The notes under the pieces are model-generated. The model made no database searches. It saw only the letters and a list, made by a program, of their open reading frames with translations, and was not told the origin of the DNA. Below, piece after piece: positions 9,451 to 18,187 of a DNA stretch of 64,000 nt (the stretch's first letter is position 1; each line of letters begins with the position of its first letter). The DNA is taken from the NCBI RefSeq assembly GCF_014217875.1, contig NZ_CP059060.1, positions 186,001-250,000 on the forward strand, written 5' to 3'. Source of the DNA: Synechococcus sp. LTW-R. Its GTDB lineage: Bacteria; Cyanobacteriota; Cyanobacteriia; PCC-6307; Cyanobiaceae. The position numbers and the translations under genes were made by a program.

Positions 9451-9572
9451 TGGATGGAGACAGGCTTTTGCCAAGGGAATCTGACTTAGATGAGTCCGTT
9501 GAGGTCAGATATGGCGACCATTAGAGCTCAGACTGACGCTTGGTGCTCTGCGCCCCCCTTCTGCCGAATCCC

Positions 9573-9908
9573 ATGACGGTCTCTGCCCTGCGTCGCTTGC
9601 TGCTGGCCGTGGTGTTGCTGCTTGGCCTGAGCCTGCCGCAGCCGGCCTGGGCCGATGGTGCCCAGCTGTTTGAGCTGCACTGCGCGGGGTGCCATCTCAA
9701 TGGAGGCAACATCATCCGCCGCGGCAAAACCTTGAAACTGGCCGCCCTGGAACGTCAGGGTGTCGCCTCCAAGGAGGCCATTGCGGCGATCGCGGCCCAG
9801 GGCCAGGGGCAGATGAGCGGCTACGCGGAGGCCCTGGGGGAGGACGGCGTTCAGCAGGTGGCCGAGTGGGTCTGGCAGCAGAGCCAGGCCGGTTGGCCGA
9901 AGGCTTGA
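9573..9908 (+). CDS. Cytochrome c6-like c-type cytochrome
   Basis: The start MTVSALRRLLLAVVLLLG is a signal peptide cut near PAWA. The haem site is CAGCH (Cys37, Cys40, His41), and the axial methionine is likely in GQGQMSGY. The C-terminal VQQVAEWVWQQS matches the last helix of cytochrome c6. Members carry electrons in the thylakoid lumen between cytochrome b6f and photosystem I or an oxidase. The divergent sequence around the methionine suggests a c6B/c6C-type paralogue rather than the main PetJ. Confidence 0.85.
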   Translation: MTVSALRRLLLAVVLLLGLSLPQPAWADGAQLFELHCAGCHLNGGNIIRRGKTLKLAALERQGVASKEAIAAIAAQGQGQMSGYAEALGEDGVQQVAEWVWQQSQAGWPKA

Positions 9909-9909
9909 G

Positions 9910-10176
9910 CTAGAACGCCTGGATCCAGGGGTGGACTTCCAGGGCCGTCCAGATCCCCTGGCGCCAGTAGACGTCGTTGTGCAGGAGCTCGTCCACCTGC
10001 TGCTTCGACTCAGCCTCGTAGATCCCGAAGACGTGGCTGCTGGTCTCGGTGGGCCCCAGGGTGATCAGCACCCCGGCGTCCTTCTGCTGCTGCAGGCCGG
10101 CAAGGTGCTCTTCGCGGTAGGGAGTGCGCTTCTCGAGCGCGTTCTCGCAGTAGGTCCCCCAGAGAACAAAGCGCAC
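9910..10176 (-). CDS. YciI-like protein
   Basis: The 88-residue protein starts at a GTG and has the YciI ferredoxin-like fold phrases: REEHLAGLQQQKDAGVLITLGP, VFGIYEAESKQQVDEL and YWRQGIWTALEVHPW. The conserved His in REEHL and Asp in the DVYW region fit the family. YciI-type proteins are small dimeric enzymes or binding proteins of mostly unknown substrate. It converges with the cytochrome gene, one base apart. Confidence 0.85.
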   Translation of the reverse strand: MRFVLWGTYCENALEKRTPYREEHLAGLQQQKDAGVLITLGPTETSSHVFGIYEAESKQQVDELLHNDVYWRQGIWTALEVHPWIQAF

Positions 10177-10201
10177 GGATCAGCTGGCGTGTTCGAGCAA
10201 G

Positions 10202-10495
10202 CTACAGCCAGCCACCGGCGAAGATCGGCTGGCGGATCTTGGCGGGAAGCAGCACGGGCAGGTTGCTTGGCTCAGCGCCCGCCTTGTCGCTCCAGCGCAC
10301 CTTGCAGCGGAAGGTCCCGTTCTTGGCTTTGAGGACGTATTGCTGCGGGACGGCTTGCTCAGGCATCAGGTATTGGGCCTGGTTGCAGGCGTCCACCTCG
10401 GAGATGTTGGAGGTGTACTCACTCCAGCCGGCCTGGGCGGCGGTGGGGGCGAGGAGCAAGGCCGCGCCGAGGAGGATGCGGGTGCGCAGCGCCAT
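10202..10495 (-). CDS. Small secreted protein (97 aa), two cysteines
   Basis: The signal peptide MALRTRILLGAALLLAPTAAQA is clear. The mature region reads GWSEYTSNISEVDACNQAQY, then QYVLKAKNGTFRCKVRWSDK, and ends in a hydrophobic PIFAGGWL. It looks like a conserved picocyanobacterial exported protein. The cysteine pair may form a disulfide. Function unknown. Confidence 0.65.
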   Translation of the reverse strand: MALRTRILLGAALLLAPTAAQAGWSEYTSNISEVDACNQAQYLMPEQAVPQQYVLKAKNGTFRCKVRWSDKAGAEPSNLPVLLPAKIRQPIFAGGWL

Positions 10496-10536
10496 GGGCA
10501 ATCGTCCCCAGCGGGAGTGAACTGCAGGGATTCTGC

Positions 10537-11349
10537 CTAGTGATCGAGGGCTTGGCGCAGTTGGCCGCAGAACTGACCGGCCGCCACGGCGATATCCCCC
10601 TGCTGGCTGTGGCTCTCGGCCATGACTTTGACCAGGGCACTGCCGACGATGGCGCCATCGGCGCCCCAATCGCGAACCTGGCGGGCCTGCTCGGGGCCGG
10701 AGATGCCAAAGCCAACGGCCACCGGGGTTGGCCCCATCCCTTTGAGCTGCTGCACCAGCGTGGCCACGCGGTTTTCCAGGGTGGTGCGGACACCGGTGAC
10801 GCCGGTCACGCTGACCAAATAGGTGAAGCCGCGGCTGGCCTGGGCGATCCGGCCCATGCGATCGCTGGGCGTGGTGGGAGCCACCAGCAGCACCAGATCC
10901 AATCCAGCGGCTTCGGCGATGGCGGAGAGTTTTTCGGCTTCCTCGAGGGGCAGGTCGGGCACGACGAGGCCGGCGGCACCGGCGGCGGCGGCATCCCGGC
11001 AGAAGTTCTCCATCCCGCGGTTCAGCAGCGGGTTGCTGTAGGTGAAGAGGATCACCGGAATCGTGAGATCTCCCTTCAGGCTCTGCAGCATCTCGAGGAC
11101 GCGACCTGGGGTGGTCCCGGATCCGAGCGCGCGGCTGGCGGCGGCCTGAATGACGGGACCGTCAGCGAGGGGATCGCTGTAGGGAATCCCCAGCTCGATC
11201 ATGTCCGCACCGGCGGCCTCCAGGGCGAGGAGGGTCGAGCGGGTCTGGGTCAGATCGGGGTCGCCGGCCATCAGGAAGGGCATCAAGGCGCAGCGCCCTT
11301 CCGACTGAAGCTTCTGAAACCGCTGCTGGATCGGAGTGCTGGTGGTCAC
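10537..11349 (-). CDS. trpA: Tryptophan synthase alpha subunit
   Basis: TrpA cleaves indole-3-glycerol phosphate to indole and glyceraldehyde 3-phosphate. The protein (270 aa, GTG start) has catalytic Glu in [17 protein letters not shown], the catalytic Asp in [10 protein letters not shown], the loop [10 protein letters not shown] and the phosphate-binding GFGISGPEQ and [12 protein letters not shown]. It follows the DUF3007 gene by 33 bases on the same strand, an arrangement seen with ndhL in cyanobacteria. Confidence 0.95.
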   Translation of the reverse strand: MTTSTPIQQRFQKLQSEGRCALMPFLMAGDPDLTQTRSTLLALEAAGADMIELGIPYSDPLADGPVIQAAASRALGSGTTPGRVLEMLQSLKGDLTIPVILFTYSNPLLNRGMENFCRDAAAAGAAGLVVPDLPLEEAEKLSAIAEAAGLDLVLLVAPTTPSDRMGRIAQASRGFTYLVSVTGVTGVRTTLENRVATLVQQLKGMGPTPVAVGFGISGPEQARQVRDWGADGAIVGSALVKVMAESHSQQGDIAVAAGQFCGQLRQALDH

Positions 11350-11382
11350 GGCAGCGTGAGATCTGCAGCTGAGCCTATGGCC

Positions 11383-11721
11383 TCAGCCTTCGCTCTCCTG
11401 GGCGAGTTCCTGCATGAGCTTCTCTTGCTCTTCGGGGCTGAGGGCGTCAAAGCGCTTCAGCAGCTCTTCGTCCGTGGCCGCGTCATAACCCGAGCGGTAG
11501 CGGCGGCGCTGCTCCATATAGGTCATGTTCCCGGTCACGACCCGGAACAAATAGGAGCCCGTCCAGACCAGGACGATGACCACCAGGAGCGCCTGGGCGG
11601 CGATGCCCGCACTGGAGCCCTCGAAACCGGCCGCCTGGAAGCCCCAGTAGCCGATGCCGCCGATGCCAAAGATGGCCAGGCCGGCCAGAAGGGCCTTCCC
11701 CCGCGTGATCCCCGATCCCAT
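11383..11721 (-). CDS. DUF3007 family membrane protein
   Basis: The start [22 protein letters not shown] and a second hydrophobic segment (QALLVVIVLVWTGSYLFRVVTG) give two membrane helices. The charged tail MTYMEQRRRYRSGYDA, then LLKRFDALSPEEQEKLMQEL, is typical of cyanobacterial and plastid DUF3007 proteins. The start is fixed by a one-base overlap with the ndhL stop (TAATG). Its place beside ndhL suggests a link to the thylakoid NDH-1 complex, which is inferred. Confidence 0.85.
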   Translation of the reverse strand: MGSGITRGKALLAGLAIFGIGGIGYWGFQAAGFEGSSAGIAAQALLVVIVLVWTGSYLFRVVTGNMTYMEQRRRYRSGYDAATDEELLKRFDALSPEEQEKLMQELAQESEG

Positions 11722-11972
11722 TACTGGTTGCCCTGGCCCTGCAGACGCAGATTCACGAAGGGGGCGAAGACGATCAGCCCGGGGAAAAAGAGGAAGACCA
11801 GCCCGTAGACCGCAGTGCGCTCGATCTTGCCCATGACGGTCCAGCGCTTGGTCATCCAAGCCATCAGGGCCAGGGGCACCGCCACCAGGTAGGCACCGGC
11901 CAGGGCCCCATAGGCGGCCAGCACCAGCAGGGTCTCATTGGTCAAGGAGCTGAGGAACCCGGGCAGTGGCAC
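11721..11972 (-). CDS. ndhL: NAD(P)H-quinone oxidoreductase subunit L
   Basis: The 83-residue protein has two membrane helices ([20 protein letters not shown] and [19 protein letters not shown]) separated by [15 protein letters not shown], as in NdhL of the cyanobacterial NDH-1 complex, which supports respiration and cyclic electron flow. The GTG at 11972 gives the usual length. A longer frame would run back into the tRNA gene and is unlikely. The stop overlaps the DUF3007 start. Confidence 0.88.
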   Translation of the reverse strand: MPLPGFLSSLTNETLLVLAAYGALAGAYLVAVPLALMAWMTKRWTVMGKIERTAVYGLVFLFFPGLIVFAPFVNLRLQGQGNQ

Positions 11973-12015
11973 GGCGATGGTGCGACGTCCCGGCAAATCT
12001 AAGATGGTCTGCGCC

Positions 12016-12099
12016 GGGACCATGGCGGAATTGGTAGACGCAGCGGACTTAAAATCCGCAGACGGCAACGTTGTGAGGGTTCAAGTCCCTCTGGTCCCA
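12016..12099 (+). tRNA. trnL: tRNA-Leu(UAA), no intron
   Basis: The acceptor stem GGGACCA (12016-12022) pairs with TGGTCCC (12092-12098), with discriminator A at 12099. The anticodon loop CTTAAAA between GCGGA and TCCGC gives anticodon UAA. A long variable arm and GGTTCAAGTCC T-arm follow. The CCA end is not encoded. In many cyanobacteria this gene is split by a group I intron in the anticodon loop. Here the loop is intact. Confidence 0.95.
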
Positions 12100-12222
12100 T
12101 GCGTTGCACCCTGACTGAATGACAGTGGGGGCGAAGCAGGCCGCCTCCGCTTCATGACAAATCGGCTGACAGTTTGAAAAGCCCTGGCCAGGCTGATCAC
12201 TGTTGAGCTCTGGCTGTTGTTG

Positions 12223-12720
12223 ATGCTTGAGCTGCTCCCGCCGCTCAACGATCACAACCTCCCTTGGATGGACACGATTCATCCAATCGTGGTCCACTTC
12301 GTGATCGCCATGGCCCTGATCAGCTTTGTGTTTGATCTGATCGGGGTGGTCGGGCGCCGGCCGGCTCTCTTTGAAGCCAGTTTCTGGAATTTGTTATTCG
12401 CGACGGGGGCGATCTTCGTGGCGATCATCTTTGGCCAGGTGGAGGCCGGCTTGGCCTCTCCCTATGGCGCCGCGCGGAACATCCTCGACATCCACACCAC
12501 GATCGGCTGGTCCTTGGCTGGTGTTCTGTCGCTTTTGACCGGCTGGCGCTATGTGCTGCGCAGCCGGGATCCCGAGGCCTTGCCCCTGGCATTCCTGGCG
12601 GCGGGGGCGCTGGTGAGCGCCTTGATCGTTGTGCAGGTGGTGCTCGGCGACCAATTGATTTGGACCTACGGCTTGCACACCGTCAAGGTCGTGGCCGCCA
12701 CGCGTGAGGGGCTGATCTGA
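12223..12720 (+). CDS. DUF2231 membrane protein, oxidase operon
   Basis: The protein (165 aa, ATG at 12223) has about four membrane helices. The DUF2231 hallmark IHPIVVHFVIAMALISFVFD lies near the start, followed by ATGAIFVAIIFGQVEAG, TTIGWSLAGVLSLLTG and a helix before YGLHTVKVVA. The conserved histidines (IHP, VHF, DIHTT) could bind haem or metal, as suggested for the family. It overlaps the next gene by one base and opens the oxidase operon, so it is probably a membrane partner for electron input. Confidence 0.82.
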   Translation: MLELLPPLNDHNLPWMDTIHPIVVHFVIAMALISFVFDLIGVVGRRPALFEASFWNLLFATGAIFVAIIFGQVEAGLASPYGAARNILDIHTTIGWSLAGVLSLLTGWRYVLRSRDPEALPLAFLAAGALVSALIVVQVVLGDQLIWTYGLHTVKVVAATREGLI

Positions 12721-13358
12721 TGCTCCTGCAGCCACTGGCTTTGGCCTACAGCCCAGAGACGGCTCCAATTGATCAAATCGCTGGGGAGTTGGGGGCGAAT
12801 GGTTTGCCCTATTCCCTACCGATTCATCCGAATTTGGTGCACCTCACCATCGGCCTCTTTGTCATCGCCATTGCCTTTGATGTGGTGGGGGCGCTCTATC
12901 CGCTTGAGAAACGGGTCTTTCGCTTTTTGGCCCTGCCGATTACCCGCGGTGGTTTCCACGACGTCGGTTGGTACAACCTGCTGGCCTGCTGCTTGGTGAC
13001 CTTTTTCACCGTGGCCAGCGGCTTCTACGAAATGCTCACCGCCGTTCCTCTCCCTGGGGTGGTCAGCACCTTCGGGCTGGGGAGCATGACGACGATGCTC
13101 TGGCACGGCGTCGGCGGCGTTCTGCTGCTGATGGTGATCACCGCGATGACGGTTTGGCGCGGTTTCCAGCGCTATCGCTGGCGGCGGGACATGGGTCGCC
13201 AGGTGCAGTGGCTGTACCTGCTGGTGGGCCTCGGAATGTTTGCCCTGCTCGGGTTGCACGGGACCCTGGGCGCCCAATTGGCGGCGGAATTTGGTGTTCA
13301 TATCGCCGCCGACCAGTTGCTGGAGGCCGGCGCTGACCTTCACGTGGCCCTTCCCTGA
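12720..13358 (+). CDS. Second DUF2231 membrane protein, oxidase operon
   Basis: This 212-residue relative of the previous gene has the same core (LPIHPNLVHLTIGLFVIAIAFD), further helices (NLLACCLVTFFTVASGFYE; WHGVGGVLLLMVITAMTVW; LLVGLGMFALLGLHGTLG) and conserved histidines. It starts within the stop of its neighbour (TGATG). The two paralogues probably form a heterodimer in the membrane. The oxidase subunit II gene begins 11 bases after its stop. Confidence 0.82.
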   Translation: MLLQPLALAYSPETAPIDQIAGELGANGLPYSLPIHPNLVHLTIGLFVIAIAFDVVGALYPLEKRVFRFLALPITRGGFHDVGWYNLLACCLVTFFTVASGFYEMLTAVPLPGVVSTFGLGSMTTMLWHGVGGVLLLMVITAMTVWRGFQRYRWRRDMGRQVQWLYLLVGLGMFALLGLHGTLGAQLAAEFGVHIAADQLLEAGADLHVALP

Positions 13359-13369
13359 GGAAAGAGACG

Positions 13370-14311
13370 ATGAGCAATAGCGCCCCCCGTCCAACCCTTT
13401 CGCGTACGGCTGTCGTCGTCTGGCTGGTCTGGCTTGCTCTTCTGCTGGGGATCAGCCTTTGGATGGGGCAGCAATCCCACCATTGGCTCCCGGTCCAGGC
13501 CTCCACCGCGGCTCCCCTGGTGGATGACCTCTTCAGCTTGGAGACCGCCATCGGCACCTTCGTCTTTTTCGGGGTGGTCTCGGTGATGGTCTGGGTGGTG
13601 CTCTTCAACCGGGCCGAGAAGTACGACGAGAGCGACGCCTTTCCGATTGAGGGCAACACCCGGTTGGAAGTGATCTGGACCGCCATTCCCTTTGTGCTGG
13701 TGATGGCGATTGCCTTCTGGACGATTCGCGCCAGCGACAAGCTGGGGATGTTGGGGCCGATGGAGCACATCCATCTGCGCAACGCCAGCGAGGAGGTGGG
13801 GGGCTATCCCGGCGATCGCTTGCCGGCCGAACAGGTGGAGGTGATCGCCCGCCAATGGTCCTGGGAGTTTCGCTATCCAGGCAGCAACGTCTCCTCGACG
13901 GAGCTGCACCTGGAGCTGGATCAACCCGTCAGCCTGCGGTTGGTCTCCGAAGACGTGCTCCACAGCCTCTTCATCCCCGCCTTCCGGATTAAGCAAGACG
14001 TGGTCCCGGGCCGGGCCATTGATCTGAATCTCACCCCCACCCGCACGGGGGTCTACCGCCTCCGGGATGCCCAGTTCAGCGGGACCTGGCATGCGGCAAA
14101 CCAGGCCGATGTCGTGGTCGAAAGCACCGATGACCATCGGCAGTGGCTCGAGCAGGGCGCCCGTCAACCGCTGCAACCGGGCCTGAGCGTGGCCGTCGAT
14201 GAGTTCGCGATTCGTCAGACCAAGGCCAACCCCGGTTGGGCGACCGTTCCTCCCGCTCCACCCCCTCAGGTGAATGTCCCTGGAGATCCCCAGCAGCCCC
14301 ATGACGCCTGA
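13370..14311 (+). CDS. ctaC: Terminal oxidase subunit II lacking the CuA site (ARTO-type)
   Basis: The 313-residue protein has two N-terminal membrane helices (about 13-32 and 60-80, with a further hydrophobic stretch at 100-120) and a cupredoxin domain. His198 in VLHSLFIPAFRIKQD is kept, but the family motif CxExCxxxHxxM is here DAQFSGTWHAAN (233-244). Both cysteines, the glutamate and the methionine are replaced. Such CuA-less subunits belong to quinol-type alternative oxidases of cyanobacteria rather than cytochrome c oxidases. It is followed by ctaD and ctaE. Confidence 0.9.
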   Translation: MSNSAPRPTLSRTAVVVWLVWLALLLGISLWMGQQSHHWLPVQASTAAPLVDDLFSLETAIGTFVFFGVVSVMVWVVLFNRAEKYDESDAFPIEGNTRLEVIWTAIPFVLVMAIAFWTIRASDKLGMLGPMEHIHLRNASEEVGGYPGDRLPAEQVEVIARQWSWEFRYPGSNVSSTELHLELDQPVSLRLVSEDVLHSLFIPAFRIKQDVVPGRAIDLNLTPTRTGVYRLRDAQFSGTWHAANQADVVVESTDDHRQWLEQGARQPLQPGLSVAVDEFAIRQTKANPGWATVPPAPPPQVNVPGDPQQPHDA

Positions 14312-14322
14312 GCCCTGAGCCG

Positions 14323-15999
14323 ATGACCATCGCCACCTTTCCCCCCGAACCGCCACCGGAGAGCAGTTGGAAGCGCTACTTCGGCTTCTGCACCGATGCC
14401 AAGGTCATTGGCATTCAGTACATCGTCACGGCCTTCTTTTTCTTCCTGATCGGTGGCCTCTTGGCCATGGTGATCCGCGGGGAGTTGATTACGCCGGCGG
14501 CGGATCTCGTTGATCGCTCGGTCTACAACGGCATCTACACGATGCATGGAACAATCATGTTGTTCCTGTTCATCTTTCCGGTTCTCAATGGCCTCAATAA
14601 CCTGCTGATCCCCACCATGATCGGCGCGCCGGACATGGCCTTTCCGCGGTTGAATGCGGTGGCGTTCTGGTTGGTTCCGGTCTTTGGAACGATTCTGATC
14701 GCCAGCTTTTTTGTGCCCGGTGGTCCGGCCTATGCCGGTTGGTGGAGTTATCCGCCGGTCAGTCTGCAGAACCCGGCGGGACATCTCTTTAACGGCGAAG
14801 GGCTCTGGATTACGGCGGTGGCGCTGTCAGGGGTCTCTTCGATCATGGGCGCGATCAACTTTGTGACCACGATCTTGAGAATGCGGGCCCCGGGCATGAG
14901 CCTGACCCGGATGCCGGTGTTTTGCTGGACCGCCTTCGCGGCCCAGTCGCTGCAATTGATTGGCCTGCCCGCGCTAACGGGCGGCGCGATCATGTTGCTG
15001 ATGGATCTGAACTTCGGCACCAGCTTCTACCGGGCTGAAGGGGGTGGTGATCCGGTCCTCTATCAGCACTTCTTCTGGTTCTATTCCCACCCGGCTGTTT
15101 ATGTGATCATCCTGCCGGTCTTTGGGGTCTTCTCAGAGCTCTTCCCGGTCTATTCCCGTAAGCCTCTCTTTGGTTACCTCTACGTCGCCTTTGCGTCCTT
15201 CATTATCGTCGGCCTCGGGCTGATTGTTTGGGTGCATCACTTCTTCACCAGTGGTGTGGCCCAGTGGATGCGCAATCTGTTCATGGTCACCACGATGCTG
15301 ATTGCGGTGCCCACCGGGGTGAAGGTGTTCGCTTGGTTAGGCACCCTCTGGGGCGGCAAGTTGCGCCTGACCACCCCGATGCTGTTTTGCCTGGGTGGCC
15401 TCTTCAACTTCGTGTTTGCCGGCATCACCGGGATCATGCTGGCCACGGTGCCGATCGATATTCACGTCTCCAACACCTACTTCGTCGTCGGTCACTTCCA
15501 CTACGTGATCTATGGGGCCGCGGTGATGGGGATCTTCGCGGCGATCTACCACTGGTTCCCGAAGTTCACCGGGCGGATGCCCTACGAGGGTCTGGGCAAG
15601 CTGCACTGCCTGCTGACCTTTGTGGGGGCGAATCTCAATTTCCTGCCGATGCACCCCCTGGGGCTGATGGGCATGCCGCGGCGGGTGTCGAGCTATGACC
15701 CGGAGTTCACCTTCTGGAATGTGATCGCCAGCTTGGGGGCCTTCCTACTTGGGGTGTCGATCATTCCCTTTCTCTTGAACATGGTCAGCTCCTGGATCCG
15801 GGGCCCCAAGGCCACCCACAACCCCTGGAATGCCATTGGCCTGGAGTGGCTGTTGCCCTCTCCGCCACCGGAGGACAACTTTGGGGAGGAGGTTCCAACG
15901 GTGATTGCCCGTCCCTATGGCTATGGCAGCGGTGAGCCGCTGGTGGAGCACCAGGCGGAACTGGAGCGCAAGCTCGTGCTGCAGGAGGCCGGGCAATGA
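14323..15999 (+). CDS. ctaD: Haem-copper oxidase subunit I
   Basis: The 558-residue subunit has twelve membrane helices. The haem ligand histidine lies in YTMHGTIMLFLF. The CuB and cross-linked Tyr site is FWFYSHPAVYVIILP, the second CuB histidines are in VHHFF, and the high-spin and low-spin haem ligands are in FVVGHFHYVIYG. It is the catalytic subunit that reduces oxygen to water. Its partner subunit II has no CuA centre, so the donor is probably quinol. It overlaps ctaE by 4 bases (ATGA). Confidence 0.95.
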   Translation: MTIATFPPEPPPESSWKRYFGFCTDAKVIGIQYIVTAFFFFLIGGLLAMVIRGELITPAADLVDRSVYNGIYTMHGTIMLFLFIFPVLNGLNNLLIPTMIGAPDMAFPRLNAVAFWLVPVFGTILIASFFVPGGPAYAGWWSYPPVSLQNPAGHLFNGEGLWITAVALSGVSSIMGAINFVTTILRMRAPGMSLTRMPVFCWTAFAAQSLQLIGLPALTGGAIMLLMDLNFGTSFYRAEGGGDPVLYQHFFWFYSHPAVYVIILPVFGVFSELFPVYSRKPLFGYLYVAFASFIIVGLGLIVWVHHFFTSGVAQWMRNLFMVTTMLIAVPTGVKVFAWLGTLWGGKLRLTTPMLFCLGGLFNFVFAGITGIMLATVPIDIHVSNTYFVVGHFHYVIYGAAVMGIFAAIYHWFPKFTGRMPYEGLGKLHCLLTFVGANLNFLPMHPLGLMGMPRRVSSYDPEFTFWNVIASLGAFLLGVSIIPFLLNMVSSWIRGPKATHNPWNAIGLEWLLPSPPPEDNFGEEVPTVIARPYGYGSGEPLVEHQAELERKLVLQEAGQ

Positions 16000-16574
16000 C
16001 CAGCACGACACCGCAGGCTGAGCTGGAGCTTCACCCCAAGCACAACCTCACCGGCTTCATCATTTTTCTGTGCTCGGAAAGTGTCATCTTTCTGGCCTTT
16101 TTCAGCGGCTACGCCCTGCTGAAGACCTCCGCCCTCGATTGGCTTCCCCCTGGTGTGGAGGGGTTGGAGTGGAAGATGCCACTGGTGAACACCGTGGTCT
16201 TGGTGTCGAGCTCGGGCACGATCGCCCTAGCCGAGCACTTCAAGGCCAAGGAGAACATGGCCCTCTTCCGCGGGTTCTGGCTCTTGAGTATGGCCATGGG
16301 GGCCTACTTCCTCTTCGGTCAGGCCGTTGAGTGGGGTGGTCTGAAGTTTGGTTTTACCTCCGGAACCTTTGGCGGAACCTTCTATCTCCTCACCGGTTTC
16401 CATGGTCTCCATGTGGCCACAGGAATCCTCTTGATGGGATTGATGTTGGTGAAGTCCTTTATCCCCGGGAATTACGCCGGTGGGGAGCAGGGCGTTCAGG
16501 CCACATCCCTCTTTTGGCACTTTGTGGATGTCATCTGGATCATCCTCTTTTTGCTGATCTACGTCTGGCAGTAG
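15996..16574 (+). CDS. ctaE: Haem-copper oxidase subunit III
   Basis: The 192-residue protein has five membrane helices and family phrases FLCSESVIFLAFFSGY, LLTGFHGLHVATGILLMG and LFWHFVDVIWIILFLLIYVWQ. Subunit III stabilises the oxidase and supports proton entry. It shares an ATGA overlap with ctaD, and the GMC-family gene starts 10 bases downstream. Confidence 0.93.
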   Translation: MTSTTPQAELELHPKHNLTGFIIFLCSESVIFLAFFSGYALLKTSALDWLPPGVEGLEWKMPLVNTVVLVSSSGTIALAEHFKAKENMALFRGFWLLSMAMGAYFLFGQAVEWGGLKFGFTSGTFGGTFYLLTGFHGLHVATGILLMGLMLVKSFIPGNYAGGEQGVQATSLFWHFVDVIWIILFLLIYVWQ

Positions 16575-16584
16575 CCCAAGAACC

Positions 16585-18099
16585 ATGATCATTGACGACA
16601 TTCACTACGACGTCATCGTGATCGGCAGCGGTGCTGCTGGCGGGACGATTGCGGGGCAGTTGGCTGCATCCGGTAAGCGCATCTTGCTGCTCGAGCGCGG
16701 TGGGGTGATGCCCCTAGCGGATCAGAACGTTGCTGACGTGGATCTGTTTCGCAAGGACCGCTACCACCCGGGTGAGCAGTGGTTTGGCACCGACGGGGAC
16801 CCCTTCTCGCCCCAGACGATTTATGCCCTCGGCGGCAACAGCAAGATCTGGGGTGGCGTTCTCGAGCGGATGCGGGAACGGGAATTTGGTGGCCTGCCCC
16901 TGCAGGAGGGGGCGGCGCCCGATTGGGAATTGACCTACGGCGACTTCGCTTCGTATTACGACCGCGCCGAGCAGCTCTACCGGGTGCATGGCGAAGCGGG
17001 GGTGGATCCCACCGAGCCAGGCCGCACCGGCCCCTATGGCCATACCCCCCGCTCGTTTGAACCTTGGGTGGTGGAGCTCAAGGCCGCCCTGGAGCGCCAG
17101 GGCACCCATCCCTATGCCCTGCCCCTGACGTGGTCGGAATCCGCCGAAGACCCCACGGGCGATGCCGAGCTCTTTGGCGTCGATCTGGCGAAGCAGGCCG
17201 AGAACGTCTGCGTCCGTGACCGGGTGAAGGTGCGTCGCTTGCACGTCAACCCCAGCGGCACCGAGGTGCGGGCTGTGGAGGCGGAGATCGACGGACACGC
17301 CTGGTTGTTCAGTGGCGATCTCGTCGTCTTGGCGGCCGGCGCGATCAACACCGCGGCGATCCTCCTGCGCTCGGCGACCGAGCACCACAGCCGCGGGCTC
17401 TCCAACGGCTCCGATCAGGTGGGCCGCAACCTGATGAAGCCCCAGCTGACCTCGATCATTCAGTTGGCGGCAGCGCCGAACTCGGGGCGCTATGGCCGCA
17501 GCCTGGGGGTGACCGATTACCTCTGGGGCGACAGCAACGTCAGCTACCCCCTCGGCTCGATTGCGGCCGGTGGCGGTGTCCTGCAGGACGCCCTGTTTGC
17601 CGAATCACCACCGGTGCTGTCCTTGGTGACCAAGCTGATGCCCAACTTTGGCCTGGAGCAACTGGCTGCCCGTTCGGTGACCTGGTGGGCGATGAGCCCG
17701 GTCCTCCCCGATGCCCATAACCGGGTCACCCTGCGGGGCAATCACCTCCAGATCCACTACCTCCCCAACAACCGGGAGGCCCATGACCGTCTGGTCTACC
17801 GCTGGATCGACACCCTGAAGAAGGTGGAGAACGATCCGCTCTGCCATGTGGTCAAGCCGGCCCCCACGCACCCCCGCGGGGAGGCGCCCTTGACGGTGAT
17901 GGGCAGTGTCTGCGGCACCTGTCGGATGGGCTCCAACCTCGCCACGTCCGTGGTGGATCTCCAGGGCCGAAGCCATGAGTTGGCCAACCTCTACATCGCC
18001 GATGCCAGCGTCTTCCCGAGCTGCCCGACTGTGGGGATGGGCCTCACCGTGATCGCCAATGCCCTGCGGATTGGCGATGGCTTGGTGAAGTCTCTCTAG
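16585..18099 (+). CDS. GMC-family FAD-dependent oxidoreductase
   Basis: The 504-residue protein opens with a Rossmann FAD site [18 protein letters not shown] and continues LLLERGG. It has the substrate-side motif YALGGNSKIWGGV, a second FAD segment VVLAAGAINTAAILLRS and the C-terminal GTCRMG, NLYIADASVFPSCPTVGM typical of glucose-methanol-choline enzymes. No signal peptide is seen. It is the last gene of the DUF2231-oxidase operon, so it may feed electrons from a sugar or alcohol to quinone. Substrate unknown. Confidence 0.88.
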   Translation: MIIDDIHYDVIVIGSGAAGGTIAGQLAASGKRILLLERGGVMPLADQNVADVDLFRKDRYHPGEQWFGTDGDPFSPQTIYALGGNSKIWGGVLERMREREFGGLPLQEGAAPDWELTYGDFASYYDRAEQLYRVHGEAGVDPTEPGRTGPYGHTPRSFEPWVVELKAALERQGTHPYALPLTWSESAEDPTGDAELFGVDLAKQAENVCVRDRVKVRRLHVNPSGTEVRAVEAEIDGHAWLFSGDLVVLAAGAINTAAILLRSATEHHSRGLSNGSDQVGRNLMKPQLTSIIQLAAAPNSGRYGRSLGVTDYLWGDSNVSYPLGSIAAGGGVLQDALFAESPPVLSLVTKLMPNFGLEQLAARSVTWWAMSPVLPDAHNRVTLRGNHLQIHYLPNNREAHDRLVYRWIDTLKKVENDPLCHVVKPAPTHPRGEAPLTVMGSVCGTCRMGSNLATSVVDLQGRSHELANLYIADASVFPSCPTVGMGLTVIANALRIGDGLVKSL

Positions 18100-18187
18100 G
18101 CCATGGCCAAGGTCTCCCGATCACTACTTCTGAGGGTGATTTCCACTCAGCTCGGCGGCATCATGGGCTCGCTTTGAGAGCACGGCA

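Noticed and set aside
18104-18178. Short open frame (24 codons) between the GMC and ClC genes
   Set aside because: Too short and without a ribosome site or recognisable features.
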